From: JAGLTA01 sp034660735
GTDB lineage: Bacteria > Patescibacteriota > Patescibacteriia > JAACEG01
Reading direction: 5' to 3'
Assembly: GCA_034660735.1 (NCBI GenBank)
Contig: JAYEJQ010000041.1
Location: 1-13,022, forward strand
Length of the DNA: 13,022 bases
In this document: positions 1 through 6,336 of the stretch, piece after piece
How positions within the stretch are numbered: the first letter of the stretch is position 1
How the letters are laid out: each line of letters begins with the position of its first letter
Notes under the pieces: generated by a model
The model's database searches: none
What the model saw: only the letters and a program-made list of their open reading frames with translations
Told to the model about the DNA's origin: nothing
Position numbers and translations under genes: made by a program

Positions 1-29
1 AATAATTTAATTTTTTAACATAAAAATTT

Positions 30-1070
30 ATGCATATAGACGACCTATTTCGTTCTGCTGTTAAAGAAGGCGCTTCAGACCTGCATTTAGTAGTCGGACA
101 GCCGCCTATTTTAAGAATAGACGGAAAACTTTCGCCAATAAACGGAAAAAAAATTCTTACCGCTAATATTATTAAGGAACTAACCTTTGACATTATTACA
201 GCAGTGCAAAAAGAAATTTTTTTACAGGACAAGGAATTAGATATTTCTTATGAAATAAGTAATTTAGCCCGTTTCAGAATTAACATACATTTTGAAAAAG
301 GTAATATTGGAATGGTGGCGAGGGTTATTCCTAAAATAATTCCGTCATTAAAGGAGTTAATGGCTCCAAGTATAGTTTATGATTTAATAGGGCTAAAAAG
401 CGGTTTGGTTTTAGTGACAGGTCCTACGGGGTGCGGAAAAACAACATCGTTGGCAGCTATGATTGAATATATTAACAAGAACAGATCAGCCCATATAGTC
501 ACGATGGAAGATCCGATAGAATTTGTTTTTATTTCAAAAAAGAGTTTGATTATCCAGCGCCAGCTTCATAGTGATATGCTCACTTTTGAAAACGCTTTGA
601 CGCATGTTTTAAGGCAGGATCCGAATATCATTGTCGTCGGCGAGATGAGAAACTTAGAGACCATAGCGTCAGCCATAACTTTGGCTGAGACAGGGCATTT
701 GGTTTTAGCGACTTTACATACGCATACGGCAGAACAGACTGTTGACAGAATTATTGATATTTTTCCAGCGCACCAGCAAGACCAAATTCGCCTGCAGTTA
801 TCAACAACTCTGTCGGGAATAATATCACAGAGGCTGATTCCGTCCATTAAAAAAGGCAGAATAGCGGTTCGTGAAATTTTAACAAATACGCCTGCTGTAG
901 GAAACTTGATCAGGGAGAATAAAATCAATCAGATTAGGACGATTATCCAGACTAACGCCGAGGAAGGGATGTTCACTATGGACCAAGATTTAATAGCCCT
1001 GTACAAAGACGGGCATATCTCTTTAGAAATAGCTAAAAATTATATGGTAAATCCAAGTTTATTAAAATAA
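30..1070 (+). CDS. pilT: Type IV pilus retraction ATPase PilT
   Basis: Cytoplasmic hexameric ATPase that powers pilus disassembly (twitching motility, DNA uptake). The 346-residue length is typical of PilT. An N-terminal PAS-like region (about 1-100) starts with the family's EGASDLHL opening. The RecA-like domain has Walker A GPTGCGKTT (131-139), the Asp box around TMEDPIEF (158-165), Walker B IIVVGEMRNLET (200-211) and the His box TGHLVLATLHT (221-231). A C-terminal AVGNLIREN segment matches the PilT AIRNLIRE signature, which favours PilT over PilB. Walker B has EMRN where the family usually has EMRD. An in-frame TAA at 21-23 makes the ATG at 30 the first possible start; there is no Shine-Dalgarno sequence. 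No other pilus gene is visible, so a neighbour such as pilB or pilC could lie off the left edge. The gene is followed by a terminator. Confidence 0.93.
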   Translation: MHIDDLFRSAVKEGASDLHLVVGQPPILRIDGKLSPINGKKILTANIIKELTFDIITAVQKEIFLQDKELDISYEISNLARFRINIHFEKGNIGMVARVIPKIIPSLKELMAPSIVYDLIGLKSGLVLVTGPTGCGKTTSLAAMIEYINKNRSAHIVTMEDPIEFVFISKKSLIIQRQLHSDMLTFENALTHVLRQDPNIIVVGEMRNLETIASAITLAETGHLVLATLHTHTAEQTVDRIIDIFPAHQQDQIRLQLSTTLSGIISQRLIPSIKKGRIAVREILTNTPAVGNLIRENKINQIRTIIQTNAEEGMFTMDQDLIALYKDGHISLEIAKNYMVNPSLLK

Positions 1071-1084
1071 AAAACGCGCGCCCA

Positions 1085-1112
1085 TTGACAAAAAGTTAAT
1101 TTTTGCTATGAT
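1085..1112 (+). promoter_or_regulatory. Strong extended -10 promoter for the 3D-domain gene
   Basis: A perfect -35 box TTGACA (1085-1090), a 16-bp spacer and an extended -10 TGC-TATGAT (TGC 1104-1106, TATGAT 1107-1112) are seen. Transcription would begin near 1119, about 60 nt before the ATG at 1178. The same architecture recurs at 6274-6301 and 12894-12921. Confidence 0.72.
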
Positions 1113-1115
1113 AAT

Positions 1116-1143
1116 AAATCCCTTTTTAAGGGGTTTTTTATTT
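1116..1143 (+). terminator. Rho-independent terminator after pilT
   Basis: The arms 1116-1124 and 1128-1136 pair over 9 bp (AAAT-CCCTT with AAGGG-G-TTT, including one T.G pair) around a TTT loop, followed by a T-rich tract to 1143. It lies about 45 nt after the pilT stop. It overlaps the predicted start site of the promoter at 1085-1112, so it may also form at the extreme 5' end of the next transcript. Confidence 0.6.
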
Positions 1144-1177
1144 TGCATTTTTTGCGAATTTTTTATTTTTAATAAAT

Positions 1178-1699
1178 ATGCGTAGAAAAACAAAAAAAGA
1201 AAAAAATTTAATAAAAGCAGCGGATTTTATTATTTTAGCGATGCTTATTTTTGAATTTGCCTTTCCGCAAATGTCTTTGGCGTATTATTATAACACAGAT
1301 GCAGAAGGCATTATAAGCAAAAAGGCGCAGTCAATAGTCTTAATTGAAACATCGGACGGAGGAAAATCCGTTGAAGAATTAAAAAAGAAAGAGACAGAAT
1401 TAAAAGTGAAGTATTCAAGATATGTTATTGCCACTGCTTATTCAAGCACTGTTGACCAGTGCGACAGCACGCCGTTTATTACAGCTAACGGAACAAGAGT
1501 TCACGATGGAATTATTGCCGCGAACTTTTTAAAGTTTGGGACAAAAATTCGTTTTTCCGAATATTCAGGCGATAAAATTTATACAGTTGAAGACAGAATG
1601 CATCCGCGATTTTCCAACCGAGCGGATATATGGATGGAAACAAGATCGCAAGCACTGCAATTTGGAAAAAGAAGAATAAAAATAGAGGTGTTGGAATAG
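1178..1699 (+). CDS. Exported 3D-domain protein (RlpA/MltA-like fold)
   Basis: 173 residues. A basic N-terminus (MRRKTKKEKN) is followed by a hydrophobic segment (about 14-36), a signal peptide or anchor, so the rest should lie outside the membrane. Residues about 83-172 form a 3D domain, a double-psi beta barrel named after three conserved Asp. Candidates are D96 (in DSTP), D139 (VEDRM) and D150 (RADIW), with the family pattern of TAYSS at the start, TANGTRV, GTKI and FGKRRIKIEVL at the end. Relatives include YabE/YuiC/YocH-type cell-wall proteins and the C-terminal part of MltA, so peptidoglycan cleavage or remodelling is a reasonable inference. No separate cell-wall binding domain (LysM, G5) is present. 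It has its own promoter and terminator, so it is probably monocistronic. There is no SD. Confidence 0.82.
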   Translation: MRRKTKKEKNLIKAADFIILAMLIFEFAFPQMSLAYYYNTDAEGIISKKAQSIVLIETSDGGKSVEELKKKETELKVKYSRYVIATAYSSTVDQCDSTPFITANGTRVHDGIIAANFLKFGTKIRFSEYSGDKIYTVEDRMHPRFSNRADIWMETRSQALQFGKRRIKIEVLE

Positions 1700-1710
1700 G
1701 AAAAATAAAA

Positions 1711-1737
1711 GCCGCCGAGGAATTAGGCGGTTTTTTT
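1711..1737. terminator. Bidirectional terminator between convergent genes
   Basis: CCGCC (1712-1716) pairs with GGCGG (1726-1730), extended outward by a G.T and A-T pairs, with a 9-nt loop and a run of seven T (1731-1737). The upstream A-rich stretch gives a T-rich tract on the minus strand, so it can serve both the 3D-domain gene and the minus-strand operon ending at 1759. Confidence 0.78.
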
Positions 1738-1758
1738 ATATGAATTCAAAATTATTTT

Positions 1759-2397
1759 TTATCCGACAATTAGATGGAACAGAAAATTCAGTATTGGAAT
1801 GATTATATAATCAAACAGAAAAAATATAGAGAGGAACAGTATGATTATTCCGAACTGTTCAAATTTGTAAAATGTTTCTTTATATCTGTTTGGCAGAAAA
1901 GTCAATAAAATTTTAGATCCGTCAAGCGGCGGAATAGGCAAGAGATTAAAAATCATCAATAAGAGATTAAGCTGGACGATAAAAGCGATAAGTTGAGCGA
2001 AGATAGTTAGATTGGCAATAGGCAAATTTAAAGAACTGGAAATTAAAGGTAAAAGCCTTAAAAATATGCCGAAAAATAGAGCAATAATCAGATTAGCAGC
2101 TGGTCCAGCAATCGCTATTTTTAGCGGTCCGTATTTTTGGTCCCTTAAATTATAAGGATTAAACGGAACCGGTTTTGCCCATCCGATGATAAATCCAGAG
2201 CCAGAAATTATCAGAATCAATGGCAGAAATATACTTCCCATTAAATCAATGTGAGGTATTGGATTTAGAGTGAGGCGGCCGCTGTGCTTTGCGGTCGGAT
2301 CGCCGAGCTGATCCGCCATCCATCCATGCGCGTATTCATGTATAATAATTGAATAGATTAGCGCGACAAAAGGGAAAAGTTCAATTAAAATTTGCAT
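1759..2397 (-). CDS. Site-2 protease family M50 metalloprotease
   Basis: Multi-pass membrane zinc protease of the S2P/M50 class, which cleaves substrates within the bilayer. With the start at 2397 it has 212 residues. Zinc-site HEYAH (20-24) sits in TM1, GPAAN (98-102) is the conserved central motif and PPLDG (156-160) supplies the third ligand Asp. No PDZ domain is present, so it belongs to the compact group III type rather than the RseP type. A longer frame opens at 2475, but it overlaps the upstream gene out of phase. The ATG at 2397 lies 4 nt beyond that gene's TAA stop, is followed at once by the family's N-terminal TM, and is clearly the better start. It is the last gene of the tig operon-like run, ending at the bidirectional terminator. 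The substrate is unknown; the adjacent small membrane protein is a candidate partner by position only. Confidence 0.88.
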   Translation of the reverse strand: MQILIELFPFVALIYSIIIHEYAHGWMADQLGDPTAKHSGRLTLNPIPHIDLMGSIFLPLILIISGSGFIIGWAKPVPFNPYNLRDQKYGPLKIAIAGPAANLIIALFFGIFLRLLPLISSSLNLPIANLTIFAQLIAFIVQLNLLLMIFNLLPIPPLDGSKILLTFLPNRYKETFYKFEQFGIIILFLSIFFLFDYIIIPILNFLFHLIVG

Positions 2398-2401
2398 ACT
2401 A

Positions 2402-2731
2402 TTATTTAGAATTAAAACTATTTGTTTTAGTTGATGTCGCGCTGAACTCTTTTTGAATATTTTTTGTTTCAGCATCGCTACTTGTCGCGACTTTAAGATT
2501 AAATTCGTTAAATTGATTTTTTATATCTTCCAGTTGTTTTTTTAAATCCGTTATCTGCGGCAGCGGCTTTTTTTCTTGCTTGTCGGAAATTTTTACGCTC
2601 ATTGAATTTATAAAAATATACATCCAGCCAATAAAAATTATTCCGCTTATTAAAATAACAGTTGTCCATAATATTTTTTCTTTTTGTTTATGACTAAGTT
2701 TGTCTGTTTTTTTACCGCAAGATTTTTTCAT
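2402..2731 (-). CDS. Small single-TM coiled-coil protein, function unknown
   Basis: 109 residues, no recognised family. A basic N-terminus (MKKSCGKKTDK and on) precedes one hydrophobic segment (about 21-43, WTTVILISGIIFIGWMYIFI), predicting N-in, C-out topology. Residues about 56-82 are charged with heptad character (DLKKQLEDIKNQFNEFNLKV), and the tail is Ser/Thr/Asn-rich and probably disordered. It starts 6 nt after the MBL-fold gene and ends 4 nt before the S2P gene, so translation of the three is likely coupled. Its closeness to an intramembrane protease suggests a substrate, regulator or scaffold, but this is inference from position alone. Confidence 0.7.
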   Translation of the reverse strand: MKKSCGKKTDKLSHKQKEKILWTTVILISGIIFIGWMYIFINSMSVKISDKQEKKPLPQITDLKKQLEDIKNQFNEFNLKVATSSDAETKNIQKEFSATSTKTNSFNSK

Positions 2732-2737
2732 AATTTT

Positions 2738-3394
2738 TTATTTTTTGTCCATTATTATTATTTCAGATCTGTCGGTTGGCAGATTTTTTTGAGCAATTTT
2801 TAATTTGTCAGTTTTTTTATTCGGATCAACACCCATCTCTTTCGCGAATTTATCAACAGTATCAATATCCACTTTTAGCCCAGGTATTTTATAATGCATT
2901 GGAATTATTATTTTTGGTTCAATCTGGTTGATTACTTCAATCGCTTCCGAATAATTTATTGTATATTTTCCGCCGACAGGGACCATCAAAATATCAATTT
3001 TTGACAGTTTTGACATCTGTTTTTCATCCAATATATGCCCTAAATCGCCCAAATGCGCGATATGAATTTTTTCGCTTTCCAAATAAAAAATAATATTATT
3101 GCCACGCTCAGCGCCGTTTTTTTTGTCGTGAAAACTCGGTATTCCTTGAATAAAAACATTTTTAATTTCAAATTCGCCAAGAGTTTTTACAATAAACGGA
3201 TTTCCTTGAATCGCTTTTACATTATTATGATCATAGTGATTATGGCTTGACAAAACAATATCAGCTTTTAATTTAGGTAAATTAATACCTGTTTTTTTTC
3301 CGTCAAAAGGATCAATGACGATATTTATATTCTCATTTAATAAAGATTTTGTTTTTATTGAAAAACAAGAATGCCCATGCCATATTATGCACAT
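2738..3394 (-). CDS. Metallo-beta-lactamase-fold hydrolase, UlaG/UPF0173-like
   Basis: 218 residues, cytoplasmic. It opens with the family strand WHGHSCF (5-11) and carries the metal motif HNHYDH (51-56, HxHxDH), a second-shell SFHD (87-90), HLGDLGH (114-120), MVPVGG (137-142) and a late ligand PMHY (165-168). This is the set found in UlaG-like and UPF0173 metal-dependent hydrolases, a group that includes L-ascorbate-6-phosphate lactonase. No sugar pathway is visible nearby, so the substrate cannot be named. The C-terminal 40 residues (Lys/Asp-rich, ending EIIIMDKK) are an extension. It sits 28 nt downstream of the basic hypothetical gene and 6 nt upstream of the small TM gene. There is no SD. 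Confidence 0.87.
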   Translation of the reverse strand: MCIIWHGHSCFSIKTKSLLNENINIVIDPFDGKKTGINLPKLKADIVLSSHNHYDHNNVKAIQGNPFIVKTLGEFEIKNVFIQGIPSFHDKKNGAERGNNIIFYLESEKIHIAHLGDLGHILDEKQMSKLSKIDILMVPVGGKYTINYSEAIEVINQIEPKIIIPMHYKIPGLKVDIDTVDKFAKEMGVDPNKKTDKLKIAQKNLPTDRSEIIIMDKK

Positions 3395-3422
3395 AAAATT
3401 ATTTGGTTAAATTTTAATTATT

Positions 3423-4121
3423 TTAATCTATAAACATATCTAAAGGCTGTTCTTCTCGCGAAACATCTTTTTTCAATCCTTTTGAATTATTATTTGATTT
3501 ACTAACCTGTCCTTCATTTGTAGTCCATTCGCCACCATCTTGTTCGCTTGATTTATCATTTAGATTATTTTCTTGCCCATCAACCGTCCATCCGCCGTCA
3601 GGATTAGCGGCAGTATTTGGATTATACTGGTTTTGATTTTGGTTAGCGGCTATTTTTATATTGCGTACCCTGTTTACTCTTTCATCCCTTTTTTCTTTTA
3701 TTTTATCTTGCGGATTTGATTCCGAATTTGTTTTTGAATCTATAAGCCGTCCTGTTTTTATTTCTTTCAATCTTTCCGACATCCTTTCTCTTTTTTTGCT
3801 GTATTTTATCAATCTCTTTTTTTTATCTTCCACGCTTTCCCCGTTTCCTTTTTCCGCGACTTCGTTGAACGCTTTTAGCGCTTTTGTCTTGCTATAATAA
3901 AAACCGCTTTTTTCTTTCGTGTCTTTAAACAGTTGTTCAACCTGTTTTTTTGAAAAAGTTCCAAAACTGCCTTTTTTTCGCATTATTTTTAAAGCGCTAC
4001 TGTCTTCAAGTTTTTTAAACGCTTTTTTCATTTCCCACGGCTTTTTTCCAAAAGCTTTGCCGATAACAGCCGTCGCTTCTTTTATTTTCATTCCCTTTAG
4101 CGGGATATTTAAGTCACGCAT
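3423..4121 (-). CDS. Basic hypothetical protein with disordered Asn/Gln-rich tail
   Basis: 232 residues, not recognised. Residues 1-90 look folded, helical and Lys-rich (GMKIKEATAVIGKAFGKKPW). Residues about 95-150 are highly charged (KKKRLIKYSKKRERMSERLKEIK), compatible with nucleic-acid or ribosome contact. Residues about 155-225 are low complexity, rich in Asn, Gln, Asp, Ser and Gly, and contain two related units, PDGGWTVDGQ and QDGGEWTTNEGQ. There is no signal peptide or TM segment. It starts 22 nt after tig and is followed by the MBL gene, so it is probably in the tig transcript. An RNA-binding or translation-linked role would fit charge and context but is speculation. ATG start, no SD. 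Confidence 0.72.
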   Translation of the reverse strand: MRDLNIPLKGMKIKEATAVIGKAFGKKPWEMKKAFKKLEDSSALKIMRKKGSFGTFSKKQVEQLFKDTKEKSGFYYSKTKALKAFNEVAEKGNGESVEDKKKRLIKYSKKRERMSERLKEIKTGRLIDSKTNSESNPQDKIKEKRDERVNRVRNIKIAANQNQNQYNPNTAANPDGGWTVDGQENNLNDKSSEQDGGEWTTNEGQVSKSNNNSKGLKKDVSREEQPLDMFID

Positions 4122-4143
4122 AATATTTTTTTAAATATAAAAT

Positions 4144-5427
4144 TTATTCAGAAATTATTTTTTTCCATTTTTTTATAACCTTTTTATTTATCATAATATT
4201 TCTTAAGTAGTTTTTGTAATTTTCAGATTTTATCTTTTCTTGTATCTCATTATTGTCTGGATATTGCGACAGCATTTTTTCTATCTCTTTTTTAATATTT
4301 TTTTCATCAATTGTCATTTTGTTTTTATAGGCATATTCACTGATAGATAGGGCGGTTTTAACCCTTTTTTCAGCTTGCGGAAGGAATTCTTTTTGAAGCT
4401 CTTCGGTTGATTTTTTTAGATGAGACATATAATCATCAAATTTTATGCCTTGATTTGCCAAGTTTCCCTGCAATTCCCCGATCATTTTTTTCACCTCCTC
4501 TTTTATTAAAGATTCAGGAATTTCTTCAAAAGTTGAAATTTTTATCACTTCATCTAAGATCTCAAGTTCTTGCCGCTGCTCCTCTTTTGTTTCTTGTTCT
4601 TTTATTAAGTTATCTTTAATCTGTTTTTTTAGACTATCAAGATTTTTGAATTTTCCAAGAGTTTTAGCGAAATCATCGTTAATTTTCGGCAACTCTCTTT
4701 CAAAAACACCTTTAATTTTCACTTTGCATTTTACCATTTTTCCAGCCAAATTTTTGTTATAATGTTCTTTTGGGAAATCAATTTCAAACTCTTTTTTATC
4801 ATCCGCTTTCATTCCTATAAGTTTTTTATCAAAATCAGGGATATAATACGGCTCGCCGATAATAATTTTATGTCCATTAGAGGTTCCGCCTTCAACAAGG
4901 ACATTATCCAAAAAAAGCTGCAGATCTATTTCAGCTAAGTCTTTATTTTGGACAGTTCGGTTTACTAATTTTTCTTTGAGGTAATTTTCAGCCAGATTTT
5001 TAATTGTCTGTTCAACTTTTTCATCGCCGACTTTCACTTCTTGCTTCTTAATGGTTATCTTGCTAATATCTCCTAACTCAACTTTCGGCATCAGATCAAC
5101 CGCCATTTTATACGACAGCGGATTGTTCGGAGCGTTTTTTAAAATATCAATCTGCGGAGCTCCTATTATATTAAGTTTTTCTTTATTTATGGCTTCAATG
5201 TATGTAGCGCGGATTATTTCATCAAGCGCTTCGTTTAGAATTCCAGCATCGCCAAAATTTTGCTTGATAATTTCATAAGGCGCTTTTCCTGGTCTGAACC
5301 CTTTTATTTTGCTTTTTTCGCCAAGTCTGCGCGCCGCGTTTTGCATATAAGGCGCTACTTCTTCTGTGCTCAACTCAACAAAGATTTCCGCCCTCCCTTT
5401 TTCAAGTTTTTTGCTATTGATTTTCAT
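4144..5427 (-). CDS. tig: Trigger factor, ribosome-associated chaperone
   Basis: 427 residues, close to the usual length of about 430. Trigger factor docks at the ribosomal exit tunnel through uL23 and shields nascent chains. The N-terminal domain (1-115) carries the ribosome-binding loop GFRPGKAP (43-50). A FKBP-type PPIase domain spans about 155-242 (GHKIIIGEPYYIPDFDKKLIGMK and on to VKCKVKIKGV), and the helical C-terminal chaperone arms run from about 245 to 427. All three domains are present. It heads a minus-strand run of five closely spaced genes. The A-rich leader has no SD, and only a weak promoter is visible upstream. Confidence 0.95.
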   Translation of the reverse strand: MKINSKKLEKGRAEIFVELSTEEVAPYMQNAARRLGEKSKIKGFRPGKAPYEIIKQNFGDAGILNEALDEIIRATYIEAINKEKLNIIGAPQIDILKNAPNNPLSYKMAVDLMPKVELGDISKITIKKQEVKVGDEKVEQTIKNLAENYLKEKLVNRTVQNKDLAEIDLQLFLDNVLVEGGTSNGHKIIIGEPYYIPDFDKKLIGMKADDKKEFEIDFPKEHYNKNLAGKMVKCKVKIKGVFERELPKINDDFAKTLGKFKNLDSLKKQIKDNLIKEQETKEEQRQELEILDEVIKISTFEEIPESLIKEEVKKMIGELQGNLANQGIKFDDYMSHLKKSTEELQKEFLPQAEKRVKTALSISEYAYKNKMTIDEKNIKKEIEKMLSQYPDNNEIQEKIKSENYKNYLRNIMINKKVIKKWKKIISE

Positions 5428-5451
5428 AAGTTAGATTTTATTTAATTATTT

Positions 5452-5480
5452 TATATATGGATTATTTTATGATTATTCAG
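5452..5480 (-). promoter_or_regulatory. Weak candidate promoter for the tig operon
   Basis: On the minus strand there is a poor -35 CTGAAT (5475-5480), a 17-bp spacer and a -10 TATATA/TATAAA (5450-5457), about 25 nt before the tig ATG. In an AT-rich gap this could be chance; readthrough from the HEPN/MNT genes is the alternative. Confidence 0.3.
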
Positions 5481-5483
5481 CAT

Positions 5484-5512
5484 CGTCGCAGTCTCTAATA
5501 GAGATTGCGGCG
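5484..5512. repeat. Intergenic imperfect palindrome (12-bp stem)
   Basis: An inverted repeat with arms CGTCGCAGTCTC (5484-5495) and GAGATTGCGGCG (5501-5512) around a 5-nt loop. Read on the plus strand all 12 pairs form, two as G.T wobbles; on the minus strand those two are A/C mismatches. No T-run follows on either strand, so it is not a standard terminator. It is the most GC-rich element in the tig-MNT gap and sits just upstream of the possible tig -35 box. Confidence 0.55.
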
Positions 5513-5523
5513 AATTTAAATAA

Positions 5524-5856
5524 TTAAATTTTAATTTCAATGCCAGTCGTTTTAATCTCGTTAATTAAAGAACTATATTTATCATTAAAATCTTTTGGAT
5601 TAAAACCGATAGGCTCAATAGTATATTTAGCGTCAAAAATTATTCGTTTATTCCATAAATAATCAAGCGCTTTCCATGAATTTTTAAATTTAGGAGAAAC
5701 AATACATAGATCAATATCACTCCATTCGCGTTGAGAATTTTTTGTATAAGAGCCGAATAAAATAACTTTTTTAATCGGCAGATTATCTCGTTTTAATATA
5801 TCAATATATTTATCTATTTGAGTTTTTACTTTTTTTGATACTGTTTTTGTAGGCAT
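5524..5856 (-). CDS. MNT-type minimal nucleotidyltransferase (HEPN partner)
   Basis: 110 residues, a stand-alone Pol beta-superfamily nucleotidyltransferase. The signature GSYTKN (35-40) followed by SDIDLCIV (46-53) gives GS-x10-DxD, with catalytic D47 and D49; E81 in IEPIGF is a candidate third carboxylate. In characterised HEPN/MNT (HepT/MntA-type) toxin-antitoxin modules this protein is the antitoxin and transfers AMP to the HEPN partner. The pairing here is clear: its ATG overlaps the 3' end of the HEPN reading frame by 31 nt, so translation is probably coupled. The frame is intact although the HEPN frame is not. The neutralising activity is inferred from the family, not shown by the sequence. 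Confidence 0.85.
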   Translation of the reverse strand: MPTKTVSKKVKTQIDKYIDILKRDNLPIKKVILFGSYTKNSQREWSDIDLCIVSPKFKNSWKALDYLWNKRIIFDAKYTIEPIGFNPKDFNDKYSSLINEIKTTGIEIKI

Positions 5857-6223
5857 AGAAATAATTTTTTAGAAATTTTTAAGTATTTTTCAGTGTATAC
5901 TTTTGTCGCCAGTTTGTAAAAATTAAATTTAATTTCATCATAACGACCCGCAATATTAAATCTGGAAATTATTTTTAAATTTTTTATCTGCTCTTCTGAT
6001 AATTTTAATTCCGCTAAAATAGATAATCTCTCCAAGTCGTGAATATGTGGCGCTGGCTTTTTGGTTTTTTTGCGAATAATCCTTTCAGTATTTTTTCTAA
6101 AGTTAAATGACAGAAAAAAAGACAAGAGTCATATCGTTTTAATTGAAAAAGTCCAGTGGCTGTTTTCCAATTACGATCAGCAGATTTTTTCCAATATTCA
6201 ATTTGTTTATTTATTCTATCCAT
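5826..6223 (-). pseudogene. HEPN domain protein, split by a -1 frameshift
   Basis: The ATG at 6223 opens a 69-codon frame with the HEPN N-terminus (IEYWKKSADRNWKTA at 8-22, then RYDSCLFFCHLTLEKILKGLFA at 30-51). That frame then runs into an unrelated tail and stops at 6014. The missing half (APHIHDLERL, LSEEQ, FNIAGRYDE, FNFYKLATKVYTEKYL) continues in the -1 frame down to 5826. The junction is seven A on the minus strand (6071-6065), read as GCA AAA AAA CCA. A -1 shift gives one 132-residue protein of normal HEPN size. The RX4-6H motif of HEPN RNases is not visible (R30 and H39 are eight residues apart), so toxin activity is uncertain. It may be a true pseudogene, an assembly indel in a homopolymer, or a gene expressed by slippage. 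Confidence 0.8.
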
Positions 6224-6244
6224 AATTTATAGTAATATTTTAAT

Positions 6245-6271
6245 ATTATAACAAATAAAAAGATAATTCAA
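6245..6271 (-). promoter_or_regulatory. Promoter for the HEPN/MNT genes
   Basis: On the minus strand there is a -35 TTGAAT (6266-6271), a 15-bp spacer and a perfect -10 TATAAT (6245-6250) preceded by TGT, i.e. an extended -10. The start site would be near 6238, leaving a leader of about 15 nt before the ATG at 6223. The -35 lies 2 bp from the divergent gyrB -35. Confidence 0.6.
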
Positions 6272-6273
6272 GG

Positions 6274-6301
6274 TTGCCAATAAGATATATCGTGCTATAC
6301 T
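6274..6301 (+). promoter_or_regulatory. Extended -10 promoter for gyrB
   Basis: TTGCCA (6274-6279), a 16-bp spacer and TGC-TATACT (TGC 6293-6295, -10 6296-6301). The decamer GTGCTATACT is identical to the one at 12912-12921. The start site would be near 6308, giving a leader of about 30 nt before the ATG at 6337. Because the promoter lies inside the longer open frame (TTG at 6274), it supports the later start. Confidence 0.68.
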
Positions 6302-6336
6302 TAAATAACAAAATAATAAAAATAATTACAATTTTT

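Noticed and set aside
566..928. 120-codon frame antisense to pilT
   Set aside because: Opposite the conserved PilT ATPase core; composition is that of a shadow frame.
2398..2475. Longer start for the site-2 protease (26 extra residues)
   Set aside because: It overlaps the upstream small TM gene out of frame, and the extra residues are unlike S2P N-termini; the ATG at 2397 sits 4 nt after that gene's stop.
3661..4134. Phe/Ser/Leu-rich frames antisense to the basic hypothetical protein, resembling membrane proteins
   Set aside because: The hydrophobicity is the mirror of Lys/Glu-rich codons on the other strand.
5484..5512. Rho-independent terminator or tRNA-like element after MNT
   Set aside because: A single hairpin without a T-run on either strand, and no cloverleaf arms.
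6274..6336. TTG start adding 21 residues to GyrB
   Set aside because: The region holds a good promoter and the added residues do not match GyrB; the ATG at 6337 gives the normal N-terminus.
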